DNA of 64,000 nt from Cercis canadensis. Taxonomy: Eukaryota; Streptophyta; Magnoliopsida; Fabales; Fabaceae. Shown here piece after piece: positions 25,276 to 37,300 of this stretch. Below the pieces are notes generated by a model that did no database searches, was not told the origin of the DNA, and was given only the letters and a program-made list of their open reading frames with translations. The stretch is from NCBI GenBank assembly GCA_003255065.1, contig QAOA01004005.1, forward strand, positions 216,789 through 280,788. Direction: 5' to 3'. Numbering within the stretch: the first letter of the stretch is position 1; each line of letters begins with the position of its first letter. Position numbers and translations under genes: made by a program.

Positions 25276-25948
25276 TGTTGGTATTTTTATTAAAATAAAT
25301 ATATTATATTTATGGGTCCATCATTACTCTACTTTTTCATTAGCCATTCGGTTATGCTAATGAATTATAAAATGAGTTGAAGGCAAATGTTTCAGTTTTG
25401 ATTGGTAACGTGCTTCTTCATTTTCTTTAAAGGCCAACATTCATCTTTCTTTAAAGTGGCCAACGTATGGCAGTTTTCTTTGTACTTTGTTTCTTTATTT
25501 TAAAAGTTTATAATATTTATTTAATTGTGGCTAACAACTAGAATTTGGAAAGGTGGTTCTCTACACTATATATATGTGTATGTGCTTCTTCAATTTGTAT
25601 GAGATACATTTGTAAGTGCAACCTAATTGTAGTGTGTTCATATTATTTGCTTATATTGTGTGAGTAAACACTTGGGTAGAGAAGGGTGTTGGAGAGAGTC
25701 ATTTTCTCCTATTTGTGCAGAATATTGGAGGATAAACGGTGCGGCTACCGGGCTGTTATATCCTGGAGGCAACACGTCAAGAACTCGTTGCACCTGGTGG
25801 ATATACAAAAAAACACCTGCGAGAGGCGTGAATTGTCTTAAAGAAAGCGAGATACACGTGCCTCATCCTAGTGCCACATCTCTAATTTTCTCTAACCTAT
25901 TGTTATTATTTGTATTTTATTTTCTATTTTGTAGGCTTGGGAACAACA
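25276..25948 (+). mobile_element. Copia 3' LTR with intron-like segment
   Basis: The LTR runs from TGTTGGTATTTTT to GGGAACAACA (673 bp) with TGTTG/CAACA ends. A TATA-like run (CTATATATATGTG) near 25,567 suggests transcription starting around 25,590-25,600. A 109-bp GT-AG segment follows at 25,612-25,720. The right boundary is set by where it stops matching the inverted LTR at 22,384. Confidence 0.8.
25612..25720 (+). other. Putative intron inside the copia LTR
   Basis: The segment starts with the consensus donor GTAAGTGCAACC and ends TTTGTGCAG. It is precisely absent from the inverted LTR copy at 22,611/22,612, as if that copy came from a spliced transcript. Its length, T-rich 3' end and exact boundaries fit a plant intron. 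Confidence 0.55.
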
Positions 25949-26022
25949 TTATTAATTACCAAACATGATATATCTGCCTCTGAGTTTATTACCAAATGTT
26001 TATTCTAAAGTCATGAGATAAC

Positions 26023-29000
26023 AAGAAATAATAATTTCTTAAACTTAAACTATAAAATGTAATACACTATATCTAAGAAATAACGATTTCTTAATGGTTT
26101 AAGTTATTTAACTATGATTTATATCCTCAGTGGTTCATTTTATGGTTGGTGTATTGTGAACAGTGTCCTAGGCTTGTATTTCTGCCACATTGATGAGCTG
26201 CCGAGGCTCCTCAAATTAATTAAGTTTAAGGTCGGTTACCTAAGCTATTTGCAGCATAGGGCAGCCCTAAGTCGAACCTAAGGATTGTTCTATTTAGTGA
26301 ATCATATTAAGAAGCATATAAACAGGGGGGTTGTGTTTGTTTATGTGCTGGACAGAAATTAATTGTAAGTGGTAACCTAAAGGAAAACAACCAATCCAAG
26401 CCTTAACTGATTCTGATTTTGATTCATCCTTGATTTCTAATGATCCATTCAATTATTAACCATGTTCTTGGCCTTTAAAACATATCAAGACGCCTCTCAA
26501 TGTTCTATGGATGTCCACTGGTTAAGCAACCAGAATTCGGATTCAACTAAGACTAAATGAATTAAGCAAACATTCAAGTCTAGTTTTACCTAAGTCCATG
26601 ATCCAGCCAAGGTGATTAATCCATCCAAAAGCTCAGAAACATTAATCAACCATACAATCCTCTTTTATCACATGCAATTAAGCAATCACACATGAAGATC
26701 CAAATTCGAATTAAGCAATTCAAACAGAATATTTCAAAGGATTGAAAGAACTTTGATTAACAACTAAAATGAAGAACAACAACTCATAATCTCAAAACCA
26801 ATAATCAGAATAGCAAAACCTGGATTGATATGTTGGATTAGCCCTCCATGAACAAGAGGAGCTGAAGTTCTTACAAAATATCTAAAAGAAAACTTAAGAA
26901 CTAAGGAAAGCTCAAAAATCTGTCTAAAATATCTAATGAGGTGATTCTGAATTTCGGCTGCCTCCTTCTTCTGATATAGACCTCCAATTTTACATGCACA
27001 CCTAAATTGCCCTTAGGGCACACTTGTTCCCATGGGCCTTAGCTTCAATTGGGCTTTGGTTTGGGCCCATTTGGACTTGTCATGAGGAAGTTAGGCCCAT
27101 TTAAGTGGCAGAAGGTGTTTGGAACCGTCAGCTAACTTGCACAGCAAATAAGACCATCTTACACATAAAATATGGTGAACCGGTATTCATATAAATTGAA
27201 GCTCTGTCTGTTAGCTTTCCAATGGTACCAGTTTCAGGTCCATATGACATCTACAACTCAAGTTATGACCCAAATACTGCATGTAGGTCAGGATCCTGCG
27301 ACAGCATGTCTTCTCTGGCTTCCAGGCTGCATATGACCTTCTGAACGTCCGAATTAGCTTTGGAGCCCTGAAAGAAAGTTGTAGACAATTCTCTCCGCTT
27401 TCCAACAAGGTATGACTCGGAAGTTTTGGACATCCATAACTCAAGATATGCCTGAAACACAGAGACAGCATATAATGCCCAGTATTGCTGGAAATTGCAA
27501 TTAAGCATAAATGGATCCTAAGTCATGAAATGAGGTCTAAGTCTATGCAATTCAGCCCAAAAGAGGTTTAAAAGACTAAGTATGAGGAATAACTATTGTA
27601 TAAAAAGTGTGTTCATCACACATTTGTTTATTTCTTTCAAGTGGTATCTTTCTGTCACAATTTTCTCATGCGTACACTGTCTCATGCAAAGTAAACATTT
27701 AAGTTGTCAAATAACACCACGACCAACAAGGGAAGGCACACTAGCCACACTAGGTTAACCTTAAAGGTTGGATAAATTATCACTTTAGCTATTGCTCGGG
27801 GTCAATAAAATGTATTATGTTTGACACCTTACGTTTAAGAAAAGATAAGATTGATCTGGGAGTGGGGGTGAGGTATGGCCTTAAAGGTCAGGAGCGGCAC
27901 CACTCTGCCAACCTCGGTAACAAATATCCTGAGTTTGCACATTGATTATGTAGGAAATTATACTATATTATATAAACACTAAAATTTAATTATTATGATA
28001 CCTTTACAGTTAAAAAAATTGTATTAAGATAACTTGAAGTAGTCTTTTAAGCTATACAGTTTGGCCTCTAATTACTTATGGATTAAACTCTGCATGAGAT
28101 ATTGTACTATACAGAAAGAAATACATTAGAAAATTTTAAAGGAATGATACAAGAGCATAAACAACAAGTAAGAGAAAGATAAAGGTGGAAAAATACAATC
28201 CACGAGAACACGAATCATAGTCAAACAACTTGAACGATTAAGAAATGTTTATTAAGTTGGATCTAATGCAATTGATAGGTTAAGTTTAAGAAATTATTAT
28301 TTCTTGATATCTGATAGCTTCAGGAATAACGTTTTGAATATGATTAGAAAATTAATCACTTAAATAATTATTAAGTCATGAACTCAATGGTAGATGGATG
28401 CTGTTGGTAAATTTGGATAAGTCAATAGTTTTATGCTTCTTTCCAAAATTTACCGTGTCTGCAGTAGAACACATTACTACTTTAAAATATCAATAACTGA
28501 GATTTATCTAAAGAATTTTCTTTTGTTACATAAGAGAATAGTATGTTAGAAAAAGGGAGGTGAATATACAACAAAAATAAAACTGTAATATAAAGCATGC
28601 ACTTTAGTTCTTATAATTAGAGGACAGTGATGGATCCACGTTTTGTTGAGGGAGCTGCCCACTCTGACATTTCCAATTGCTTATAGATTTAGTTGTTTGT
28701 CTTATAATGCCCACTCTAAACTTGTATGACATACACCCATCTAATAAGCCCTTTTTGTTTAATTACTAATTTATTTATTACGTAGCATTATGGATTTTGG
28801 TCTGCATAAGAAACTGTATTCTAAATAAAGAAATACGTGAGAGAAATACAAACTAGATGATGTTCACAAGATGCTGATGATAAAATAAACCATGAGGACA
28901 TCAATAACAGTTAAACAACTTAAATAATTAAAAATGATTATTTCTTGGATAAAATGTATTTTGTTTCATACGTTACGTTTAAGAAAATATTATTTCTTGG

Positions 29001-29404
29001 ATATGATGTATTATATTTGATATCTTATATTGTGGCTTCGGGAAGGCATAGGGTTTGAATACCTTATTTGTTATTCAAAGTTCAAAAGATTGGCATTTAC
29101 CAACGTGTGTCAATGTCATTAATATATATATTTGATAAAATTTAGTTTACGTTTCTTTCTTACAAGAAATATTGTGGGATCACATATTATGATTGACTTG
29201 TAATGTGAATTTTTCCTTGCCTCTTTTGTACGCATTTTGGATGTTACTAATACTTCAATTTTATTTGTACAAATTATAATGGGACAAAATATGGGAGAAA
29301 TAAAAGCTTAGAATGCTCTTCACAAGACAATGAGTAATAAAATAAACCACGAGGATATGTATCAAAGTAAAATAACTTAACTAATTAAGAAATGATTATT
29401 TCTT
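26023..29404. repeat. Dispersed 18-bp quasi-palindrome, six copies
   Basis: Variants of AAGAAATNATNATTTCTT occur at 26,023-26,040, 26,075-26,092, 28,288-28,305, 28,981-28,998 and 29,387-29,404, with a weaker one near 28,928. Longer, strongly diverged repeats accompany those right of 28 kb (for example AATAAACCAYGAGGA near 28,885 and 29,341). The solo LTR at 26,191-27,618 has split this region. Confidence 0.65.
26191..27618 (-). mobile_element. Athila solo LTR, 1,428 bp, with CACAT target duplication
   Basis: The sequence runs from TGATGAGCTGCCGAGG to GTGTTCATCA, colinear over its length with the LTR at 5,108-6,534. It is flanked by CACAT at 26,186-26,190 and 27,619-27,623. A full LTR with one pair of target duplications and no internal region is the signature of LTR-LTR recombination after insertion. 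Orientation is inferred from the LTR attached to the primer site at 5,085. Confidence 0.93.
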
Positions 29405-29457
29405 GGATATGTTGTATTATTATTGGATATGTTATCTCATGGCTCCGAGCAAACAAT

Positions 29458-29462
<5 letters not shown>
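27624..29462. other. AT-rich region, no gene recognised
   Basis: Apart from the quasi-palindromic repeats, this stretch has no recognisable coding sequence or RNA gene. Confidence 0.5.

Positions 29463-29496
<34 letters not shown>
29463..29496. repeat. (AT)n microsatellite
   Basis: An uninterrupted TA/AT dinucleotide run of about 34 bases lies just outside the left end of the Tat/Ogre-like LTR. Confidence 0.95.
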
Positions 29497-29498
<2 letters not shown>

Positions 29499-29845
29499 TA
29501 CAAATTAATTACTTAAATTGTCGCAACGTCCTTTTCGGAGCCCGAAGCAGAGCGGCGAAACCCCCCACGAGAAAAATGAAAAGTATAAGGCGCATGATAT
29601 GATGCAAAAGAATGGAGTCGCCACCAATCATTTTATTCTATTTTTAAACAAATGAAATGGTGCGATTAGACACCTAAAAGATTTGGTCTACGTTCAGAGT
29701 TTGGATTCGGGGGTTGATTACGTGTAGGGAAGGTATTAGCACCCTACGACGTCCGTTCTTAGAATAATTACCTATTTAATCTTTTGTTGTCTCTTAAAGT
29801 GAATTAAATTAGTCCTCACATTATATTTTAAAATAAATTAATATT

Positions 29846-30908
29846 GTTAGGTCCCGTCAGTTCTTCTGGCAAAACCTAAAGGATGCCTCAAGACCATTAG
29901 GTGGAGTTCACGATTGTCATTACAATCTTCCCCTAATCTATTCCGTCATAAGCAAGTTTTAATATTTATGAGTAATAGCTAGAAAATGTGTGAAATGCAA
30001 TTTATTATAAATGCTAGAAAATGAATTTGAGATTTGTGGAATTTTTTTTTTTATTTTTTTTTATTTTTTTNTTTATTTTATTGAAGGTCTTTCTTTAGCT
30101 CACCAGTACATCTGGAAAGGCCGAAGGGACACTCTTCATCTCCGGAATGTCAAAGAGTTGTTGTCATTACAACTATCCTCAACTATTCCATCGTCGGTAC
30201 TTTAATCCACATTTTAAGGTAAATAAAAACATGATATTATGTATAGATAAGATTTTTTTTGAAGAATTATGCATAGAAAAGATCGTTCTCAAGAGTTAGC
30301 CTCAAGCTCCGCCAGTACTTCTAGCAAAACTAGAGAAACCCCTTTACCTCAAGAATGTCAAAATATCGCTATCATTATAGCTAATTTTGATTATTCCCTC
30401 TTCGGTAATCTTANGAAATGTCAAAGAGTCGCTGTCATTACAACTATCCTCAATTATTCCCTCGTCGGTACTTTAATCCATATTTTAAGGTAAATAAAAG
30501 TATGATATTATGCATAATTTTTTTTTTTTTAGAATTATGCATAGAAAAGATTTTTCTCAGGAATTAACCTCGAGCCCTGCCAATACCTCTGGCAAAACTA
30601 GAGAAACCCCTTTACCTCCAAAATGTCAAAATATCACTATCATTATAGCTAATTTTGATTATTCCCTCGTCGGTAATCTTATTCTAGCAAAAGTAAAAAC
30701 AATGACAAAATGTAATGAGATGTATCACAATGCAGCAAATAAATACTAAAAAAATATTAGTTAAAAAGATAAAGCGATATTGAGAATTTTATTGGCCACA
30801 CCAGTACCTCTGGCATAACCAAGAAAATTATCCTTCACCTCAAGAGCATTAGAAAACAATTGTCAACACAATCATTCCCTAATTTAATCCGTCGTAAGAC
30901 TTTAATTT
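29846..30908 (-). repeat. Diverged tandem repeats inside the long LTR
   Basis: A core of about 100 bases (CCAGTACYTCTGGCAAAACY, then ATTATTCCCTCGTCGGTA) recurs about five times, roughly at 29,850, 30,100, 30,310, 30,570 and 30,800. The middle copies sit in a larger unit of about 250-260 bp with GATATTATGCAT linkers. The open frames here are repeats, not genes. Confidence 0.7.
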
Positions 30909-32403
30909 TCTTTTTTAGAAAAAGGAAAATGACTATGTACAATACAAAATGCATAATGCATGTAAAATAAATATGATAAAATAAATTAGTATTTAAAAAG
31001 AATGATAATAACAATATGCAAAAAACAAGATAAAAAAAACTATAAAATAAATAAATTAGAATGGCCAAAAATGAAACATGAGTCCTAAATAAATGAACCC
31101 ACAAGAAATCTAAAACTAAAATACATTAAATAATATAGCTTTTAAATAAAAGATAAAATTAACCCAAAAAAAAATACAATCCAATTAAAAGAACCAAAGC
31201 CTAAGAAGTAATGCATTTCTATTGTTCAATGATCAATTAAAGAAAAAAAAATGCAAGCTAGTATATCTTGATATTTATATATAAAACACATACACTATTG
31301 CTTAATAAAACAAACAATGGTCCTTAAATTTAGACTAGGCTTATACTGAAGCAAAAGAATGAAAACAAAAAAAAGCAAGAGGCCATTACAAGGCCCAACT
31401 GAAATAGCCTAAACAAACCAAATAAATAAACAAAACAACATAAAGAAACCAAACATATAAAAGCCCTATACGAAAATCAGTATGCCAAATAAGTAATAAA
31501 ACTAAAAACTAACAAAATGAAATTAAAGCCCATCAGGACTTAAAAACTAATCAGCAAAGTAAATGAAAAAAAACCCCAATTAACAAATAAAATATTAAAA
31601 ACAAATATAGATAAAAGATGGCCTTAAAAAGAGAGGCAGTGCAAAAGAAAGACACCATGCGATAAGAAGAAAAAGGAAAAGGGAAAGACAGAGCCAAAGG
31701 GGGAAAACGCAGGGCAGAAAGGGAGCTTTCCTCTTGGGTTTGAAGCTCAAAGATTGGTTCTTTCCCACTTATTAAGTGTGCTAAGGTGAGGATCTTTCTC
31801 TCTATTTTACTCTTTCTTCCAAAATCTCTCATCTCCCTCTTTGAATTCAGCTTCTCTCTCTAAAAGGGAGTTTCTCTCTCTAAAAATCTCTTTATCTTTC
31901 TAACTCAATTTCTTCCTTTAATTCGGTTTCTCCCTTTTAATTTGGCTTCCATTGCTTCTTTTCTAATCCTATACATGAACCTAAATATTTCTAAGTTCCA
32001 TTCTATGAAAAAATAGTGGATTTTGGGGGTGGCCTCAGTGACATTGATTTTCTTTTTGAGTGACTGAACATTGGTCCTCCCTCTGCAACTGTGGTGGTTT
32101 TGTTTGATTTTAGGATAATTTCTTTTAGGTCTCCATTTATTTTAAAATGATGAGAAAATTGGAATGGGAATGTTACAAAAGACAGAGTTGCGGGTGCTGC
32201 GTGTAGGTTCAACAGAAATAAAAATTTAACACATTAAAAAAAAAAGAATGAAAAAAGATAGTATTGGTACCTGGTTTTGGTTGTTGTTATTCAAATTTTC
32301 AGAGTTCTTCCTCTGTCTCGGTATCCCTATGCTCTGTGTATCCGCTTCTTTTCTTCTCTTCTAGTATTGCTCGTGTCTGTTTTTTTACTTCTGTTTTGTG
32401 AGG

Positions 32404-32413
32404 CTTTTTATAG
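32404..32413 (-). promoter_or_regulatory. TATA box of the long LTR
   Basis: The minus strand reads GGCTATAAAAAGCC, a good plant TATA box, about 370 bases inside the LTR start. Transcription would run leftwards through the rest of the LTR. Confidence 0.5.
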
Positions 32414-32785
32414 CCGGAGCTTTGTGCAAGTTGCATTGACGAGAGTTGATGATTTCTTGCTTTCAAGTTGCAAGAGGCATGTTTTGAAGCGTGGCTGAAC
32501 TGGTGAACAGCAAAGGAGTTGTTGCCTTGCGTGTTGTCTAGAACAACATTTATTTCTTCTTGCTTTTTATTATATTCTTTTTATATTATTCATTTGTAAT
32601 AATAATTTTTTTTTGCATTTTTAGATTCTTTAAGTTACTTTTTTTTGTGATTTTTGTTAGCATTTCAGCATTTTTAGCTATATCTGTTTTATTTTGTAGT
32701 ATTGAAATGTTTCAATTGAGCACACAAAAATATGGTTCCAAAGGCTAACTCAAAGATAATTCATGTACAAATTTGGGTGTCAACA

Positions 32786-32803
32786 GCTGCCCCCCTTTGC
32801 TTG
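32786..32803 (-). promoter_or_regulatory. Polypurine tract of the Tat/Ogre-like element
   Basis: The minus strand reads GCAAAGGGGGGCAGC immediately before TGTTGACACC. This is where plus-strand synthesis would be primed, so the element body lies to the right. Confidence 0.75.
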
Positions 32804-32940
32804 TCTATTTAAAAATAAATAACGACCAAAGGAGTTGATCCAAAATTTGTACCAGGCATGAAACGAAAATTTTGTGAAAATGAAAGCAAGTATTTACACA
32901 CAAGTTAAGCATGACTAAATATTAGTTGTAAAAATGAAAT

Positions 32941-33795
32941 AAGACCTACACAGGCTAGGCTCGATCCAGACAAATTGGATTTGATTTAGCAGTGAGACAA
33001 ATAAACAACGAGAAACATAAATAATGACCTAGGCAGGCTAGGCCCGATCCAAACATGATGGATTCGATTTAACGGTAAGAAAAATAAATAATGAGAAAGA
33101 TAAACAACGAAAATTAAACAATGACATAGGCAGGCCAGGCTCGATCCAAACATGGTGGATTCGATTTAACAGCATAAAAATTAAACAAATGACCTAGACA
33201 AGCTAGGCTCGACCCAACCAAGCTGGATTCTATTTAACAAGAAGAAATTAAACATTGACCCAGGGTATCCGAGCTCGACCCAACCAAGCTGGATTCAATT
33301 TAACAACAGGAAAATTAACAATGACCTAGATAAACTAGGCTCGACCTAACCAAGGTGGATTCGATTTAACAGTGGGAAAATTAAACAAACGACCCAGGGT
33401 ATTCGGGCTCGACCCAACCAGGCTGGATTCGATTTAACAGCATAAAAATTAAAAATGATCCAGGGTATCCGGGCTCAACCTAGCAAAGGTGGATTCAATT
33501 TAACAGTAGAAAAATTAAAAGATGACCCAGGGTGTTCGGGCTCGACCAAACCCATTGGATTCGATTTAATAGCAAGAAAAATAAACAGATGACCTAGGGT
33601 ATCCGGGCTCGACCCGGCCAAGGTGGATTCGATTTAACAACAGGGAAATTAAACAATGACCCAGGGTATCCGGACTCGACCCAACCAAGGTGAATTCGAT
33701 TTAACAACAAGAAAATTTAACAATGACCCAGGGTATTCGGGCTCGACCCAACCAAGGTGGATTCAATTTAACAGCAAGAAAATTAAACAGGTGAT
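32941..33795 (-). repeat. About 12-13 tandem repeats of 67 bp in the element's 3' untranslated region
   Basis: Each unit carries GACCCAGGGTATYCGGGCTC, GACCCAACCAAGGTGGATTC and GATTTAACAGCAAGAAAATT. Leftmost units are most diverged and slightly longer; the rightmost are nearly uniform. Tandem repeats just upstream of the polypurine tract are a known feature of Tat/Ogre elements. Confidence 0.88.
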
Positions 33796-34364
33796 GGAGA
33801 TGATATGCAATGCATGCTCCATGTATGTGAATTTACATGTTAAATTTGAGAAACATTTTGGATTTTAGAAAATTTCTTTTTTACTTCTTTGACCTTAGAC
33901 GACTGGTTCGGACAATGTCAGGGATGAACAACAGCAAAATTTTAATTATCGATAAAAAGATAAAGCCTGCTTTTAGATCCATGTTTTTCACTTATGAGAC
34001 GGAGTAATGATCAATAGTATTACTCTTGAGATAACTCCTCTTCTGCAAGGTCAAGTTTTTGCTCAACTGATTGCTTAGGAATTCAGTGTGTTCCCTACAA
34101 GCCTTTGAATTTCACATGCTTAATTCTTGATACACTTAGCCAAAGTTAGCACATGTTTCACATTTCAGTATAATCATCATGAGAAAGCATATTCAATTAG
34201 CAAAAAGGGTTACAATTGAGTGGAAATAGTTATAGACTAAGTGGGAAAAGATTAATCATTCAAATGGAAAAAGGCAAAATAAAGGCATTATGAAATCAAC
34301 AACAAAAAGATGGTAGAATAAGATTTTCAATTCTTTCAGTGATAACTTTGAAAACCCCTATAAA
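33796..34364 (-). other. Non-repetitive segment between the 67-bp repeats and the satellite
   Basis: No coding domain is seen. It is probably more 3' untranslated region of the Tat/Ogre-like element, but its right boundary is the abrupt start of satellite. Confidence 0.5.
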
Positions 34365-37300
34365 GACTGTTTCCTCGTAAGTCAGTATATCTAGCCCGGG
34401 ATCCTGTTTCGGTTCGTCCATTTATCTGACTCAGATATTTTTCTTGTAGTTCACTGTTTCTAGGACGAGATTGTTTCCTGGTAAGTCACTATATCTTGCC
34501 CGAGACCCTATTTCGGTTCTTCCCCATATCTGACTAAGATATTTTTCTCAGGGTTCACTGTATCTTTGACGGGACTCTTTCCTGGTAGGTCATTATAACT
34601 GACCCGGGAACCTGTTTCGGTTCGTACCTGTATCTAACTCAAATTTTTTTCTTGTGGTACACTGAACCTGGGAGGGGACTATTTCCTGCTGAAGAACTAT
34701 GTTTGGCCCGTGACCCTGTTTCGGTTCGTCCCTGTATCTGACTAGGATATTTTTCTCAGGGTTCATTGTATCTTTGACGAGACTGTTTCTTGGCAGGTCA
34801 TTATATATATGACCCAGGAACCTGTTTCGATTCGTCCCTGTATCTGACTCGGATTTTTTACTTGTGGTTGACTGTATCTAGGAAGGGACTGTTTCCTGGT
34901 GAGTCACTATATCTGGCCCGGGAACCTGTTTCGGTTAATTCCTGTATCTGACTCGGATATTTTTCTTGTGGTTCAATATATTTGGAACGACACTGTTTCC
35001 TCGTAAGTCAGTATATCTAGCCCGGGATCCTGTTTCAGTTCGTCCATGTATCTGATTCAAATATTTTTCTTGTAGTTCACTGTTTCTAGAACGGGACTTT
35101 TCCTGGTAAGTCACTATATCTTGCCCGGGACGCTGTTTCGGTTTGTCCCTGTATCTGACTAGGATATTTTTGTCAGGGTTCACTATATCTTTGACGAGAC
35201 TGTTCCCCGGTAGGTCACTATATCTGATCCAGGACTCTGTTTCAGTTCGTCCCTGTATCTGACTCGGATTTTTTACTTGTGGTTGACTGTATCTAGGAAG
35301 GGACTGTTTCTTGGTGAGTCAATATATCTGGCCCGGGAACCTGTTTCGGTTAATCCCTGTATCTGACTCGGATATTTTTCTTGTGGTTCAATATATTTGG
35401 AATGAGAATGTTTCCTTGTAAGTCAGTATATCTTGCCCGGGATCCTATTTCGGTTCATCCATGTATCTGACTCAGATATTTTTCTTGTAGTTCACTGTTT
35501 CTAGGACAGGACTGTTTCCTGGTAAGTCATAATATCTTACCTGGGATCCTGTTTCGGTTCGTCCCTGTATCTGACTCAGAATTTTTACTTGTGGTTGACT
35601 GTATCTGGGAAGGGACTGTTTCCTTGTGAGTCATTATATCTGGCCTGGGAACCTGTTTCGGTTAATCGCTGTATTTGGCTCGGATATTTTTCTTGTGGTT
35701 CAATGTATTTGGAACGAGGCTGTTTCCTGGTAAGTCACTATATCTAACCCGGGAGCCTGTTTCGGTTCGTCCATGTATCTAACTCGAATATTTTTCTTGT
35801 GGTTCACTGTTTCTAGGACGGGACTGTTTTCTGGTAAGTCACCATATCTTGTCCGGGACCTTGTTTCCGTTTGTCCTTGTATCTAACTAGGATATTTTTC
35901 TCAGGGTTCACTATATCTTTGACGAGACTGTTCCCCGGTAGGTCACTATATCTGACCGGGGACCCTGTTTCGGTTCGTCCCTATATTTGACTCAGATTTT
36001 TTACTTGTGGTTGACTGTATCTGGAAAGGGATTGTTTCCTGGTGAGTCACTATATCTGGCCCGGGAACCTGTTTCGGTTAATCCCTGTATTTGACACAGA
36101 TATTTTTCTTGTGGTTCAATATATTTGGAACGAGAATGTTTCCTCGTAAGTCAGTATATCTAGCCCGGGATCTTGTTTCGGTTTGTCTCTGTATCTGACT
36201 AGGATATTTTTCTCAGGGTTCACTGTATCTTTAACGAGACTGTTCCCCGGTAGGTCACTATATTTGACCGGGGACCTTGTTTCACTTCGTCCCTGTATTT
36301 GACTCGGATTTTTTACTTGTGGGTGATTGTATCTGGGAAGGGACTGTTTCCTGGTGAGTCATTATATCTGGCCCGGGAACCTGTTTCGGTTAATCCCTGT
36401 ATCTGACTCAGATATTTTTCTCGTGGTTCAACAAATTTGGAACGAGATTGTTTCCTTGTTAGTCAGTATATCTAGCTCGGGATCCTGTTTCGGTTCGTCC
36501 ATGTATCTGACTCAAATATTTTTCTTGTGGTTCACTGTTTCTAGGACGGGACTGTTTCCTGGTAAGTCACAATATCTTGCCCGTGACCCTGTTTCGGTAT
36601 GTCCCTGTATCTGACTAGGATAATTTTGTCAGGGTTCATTATATCTTTGACGAGACTGTTCCCCGATAGGTCACTATATCTGACCGGGGACCCTGTTTCA
36701 GTTCGTCCCTGTATCTGAGTTGAATTTTTTACTTGTGGTTGACTGTATCTGGGAAAGGACTGTTTCCTGGTGAGTCACTATATCTGGCCCGGAAACCTAT
36801 TTCGATTAATCCCTGTATCTGACTTGGATATTTTTCTTGTAGTTCAATATATTGGGAACGAGACTGTTTCCTTGTAAGTCAGTATATCTGGCTCGGGATC
36901 CTGTTTCGGTTTGTCCATGTATCTGACTCAGAATTTTTTTTTGTAGTTCACTATTTCTAGGATGGGATTGTTTCCTGGTAAGTCCCAATATCTTGCTCGG
37001 GACCCTGTTTCGGTTCGTCCCTGTATTTGACTCAGAATTGTTACTTGTGGTTGACTATATCTGGGAAGGGACTGTTTCCTGGTGAGTCACTATATCTGGC
37101 CTAGGAACCTGTTTTGGTTAATCCATGTATCTGGCTTGGATATTTTTCTTGTGTTTAAATGTATTTGGAATGAGACTGTTTCTTGGTAAGTCACTATATC
37201 TAGCCCGGGAGCTTGTTTCGGTTCGTCCATGTATCTCACTCGGATATTTTTCTTGTGGCTCACTGTTTCTAGGACGGGACTGTTTCCTGGTAAGTCACTA

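Larger units (their letters stand above)
29519..32785 (-). mobile_element. Long 3' LTR of a Tat/Ogre-like Ty3/gypsy element
   Basis: On the minus strand the LTR starts TGTTGACACCCAAATT (32,785), directly after a polypurine tract, and ends GTTGCGACA (29,519). The 3.27-kb length, the TGTTGACACC start and the conserved GGAGTCGCCACCAAT and GGTATTAGCACCCTACGACG stretches near the other end resemble LTRs of Tat-lineage elements (family memory, not a search). A TATA-like CTATAAAAAG at 32,413-32,404 supports minus orientation. Unresolved single bases sit at 30,071 and 30,413. No coding region of this element is visible. Confidence 0.7.

Noticed and set aside
26191-27618. Open frames in the Athila LTRs (for example near 27,211-27,508 and 40,128-40,483)
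   Set aside because: They recur only because the LTR recurs, and they lie in U3/R sequence with no known coding role.
27860-27935. Possible tRNA-like segment
   Set aside because: No A- and B-box pair or cloverleaf could be drawn by eye.
30011-30749. Three similar short proteins (30.0-30.75 kb)
   Set aside because: Their similarity comes from tandem repeats inside the long LTR; the frames cross unresolved bases and hold no domain.
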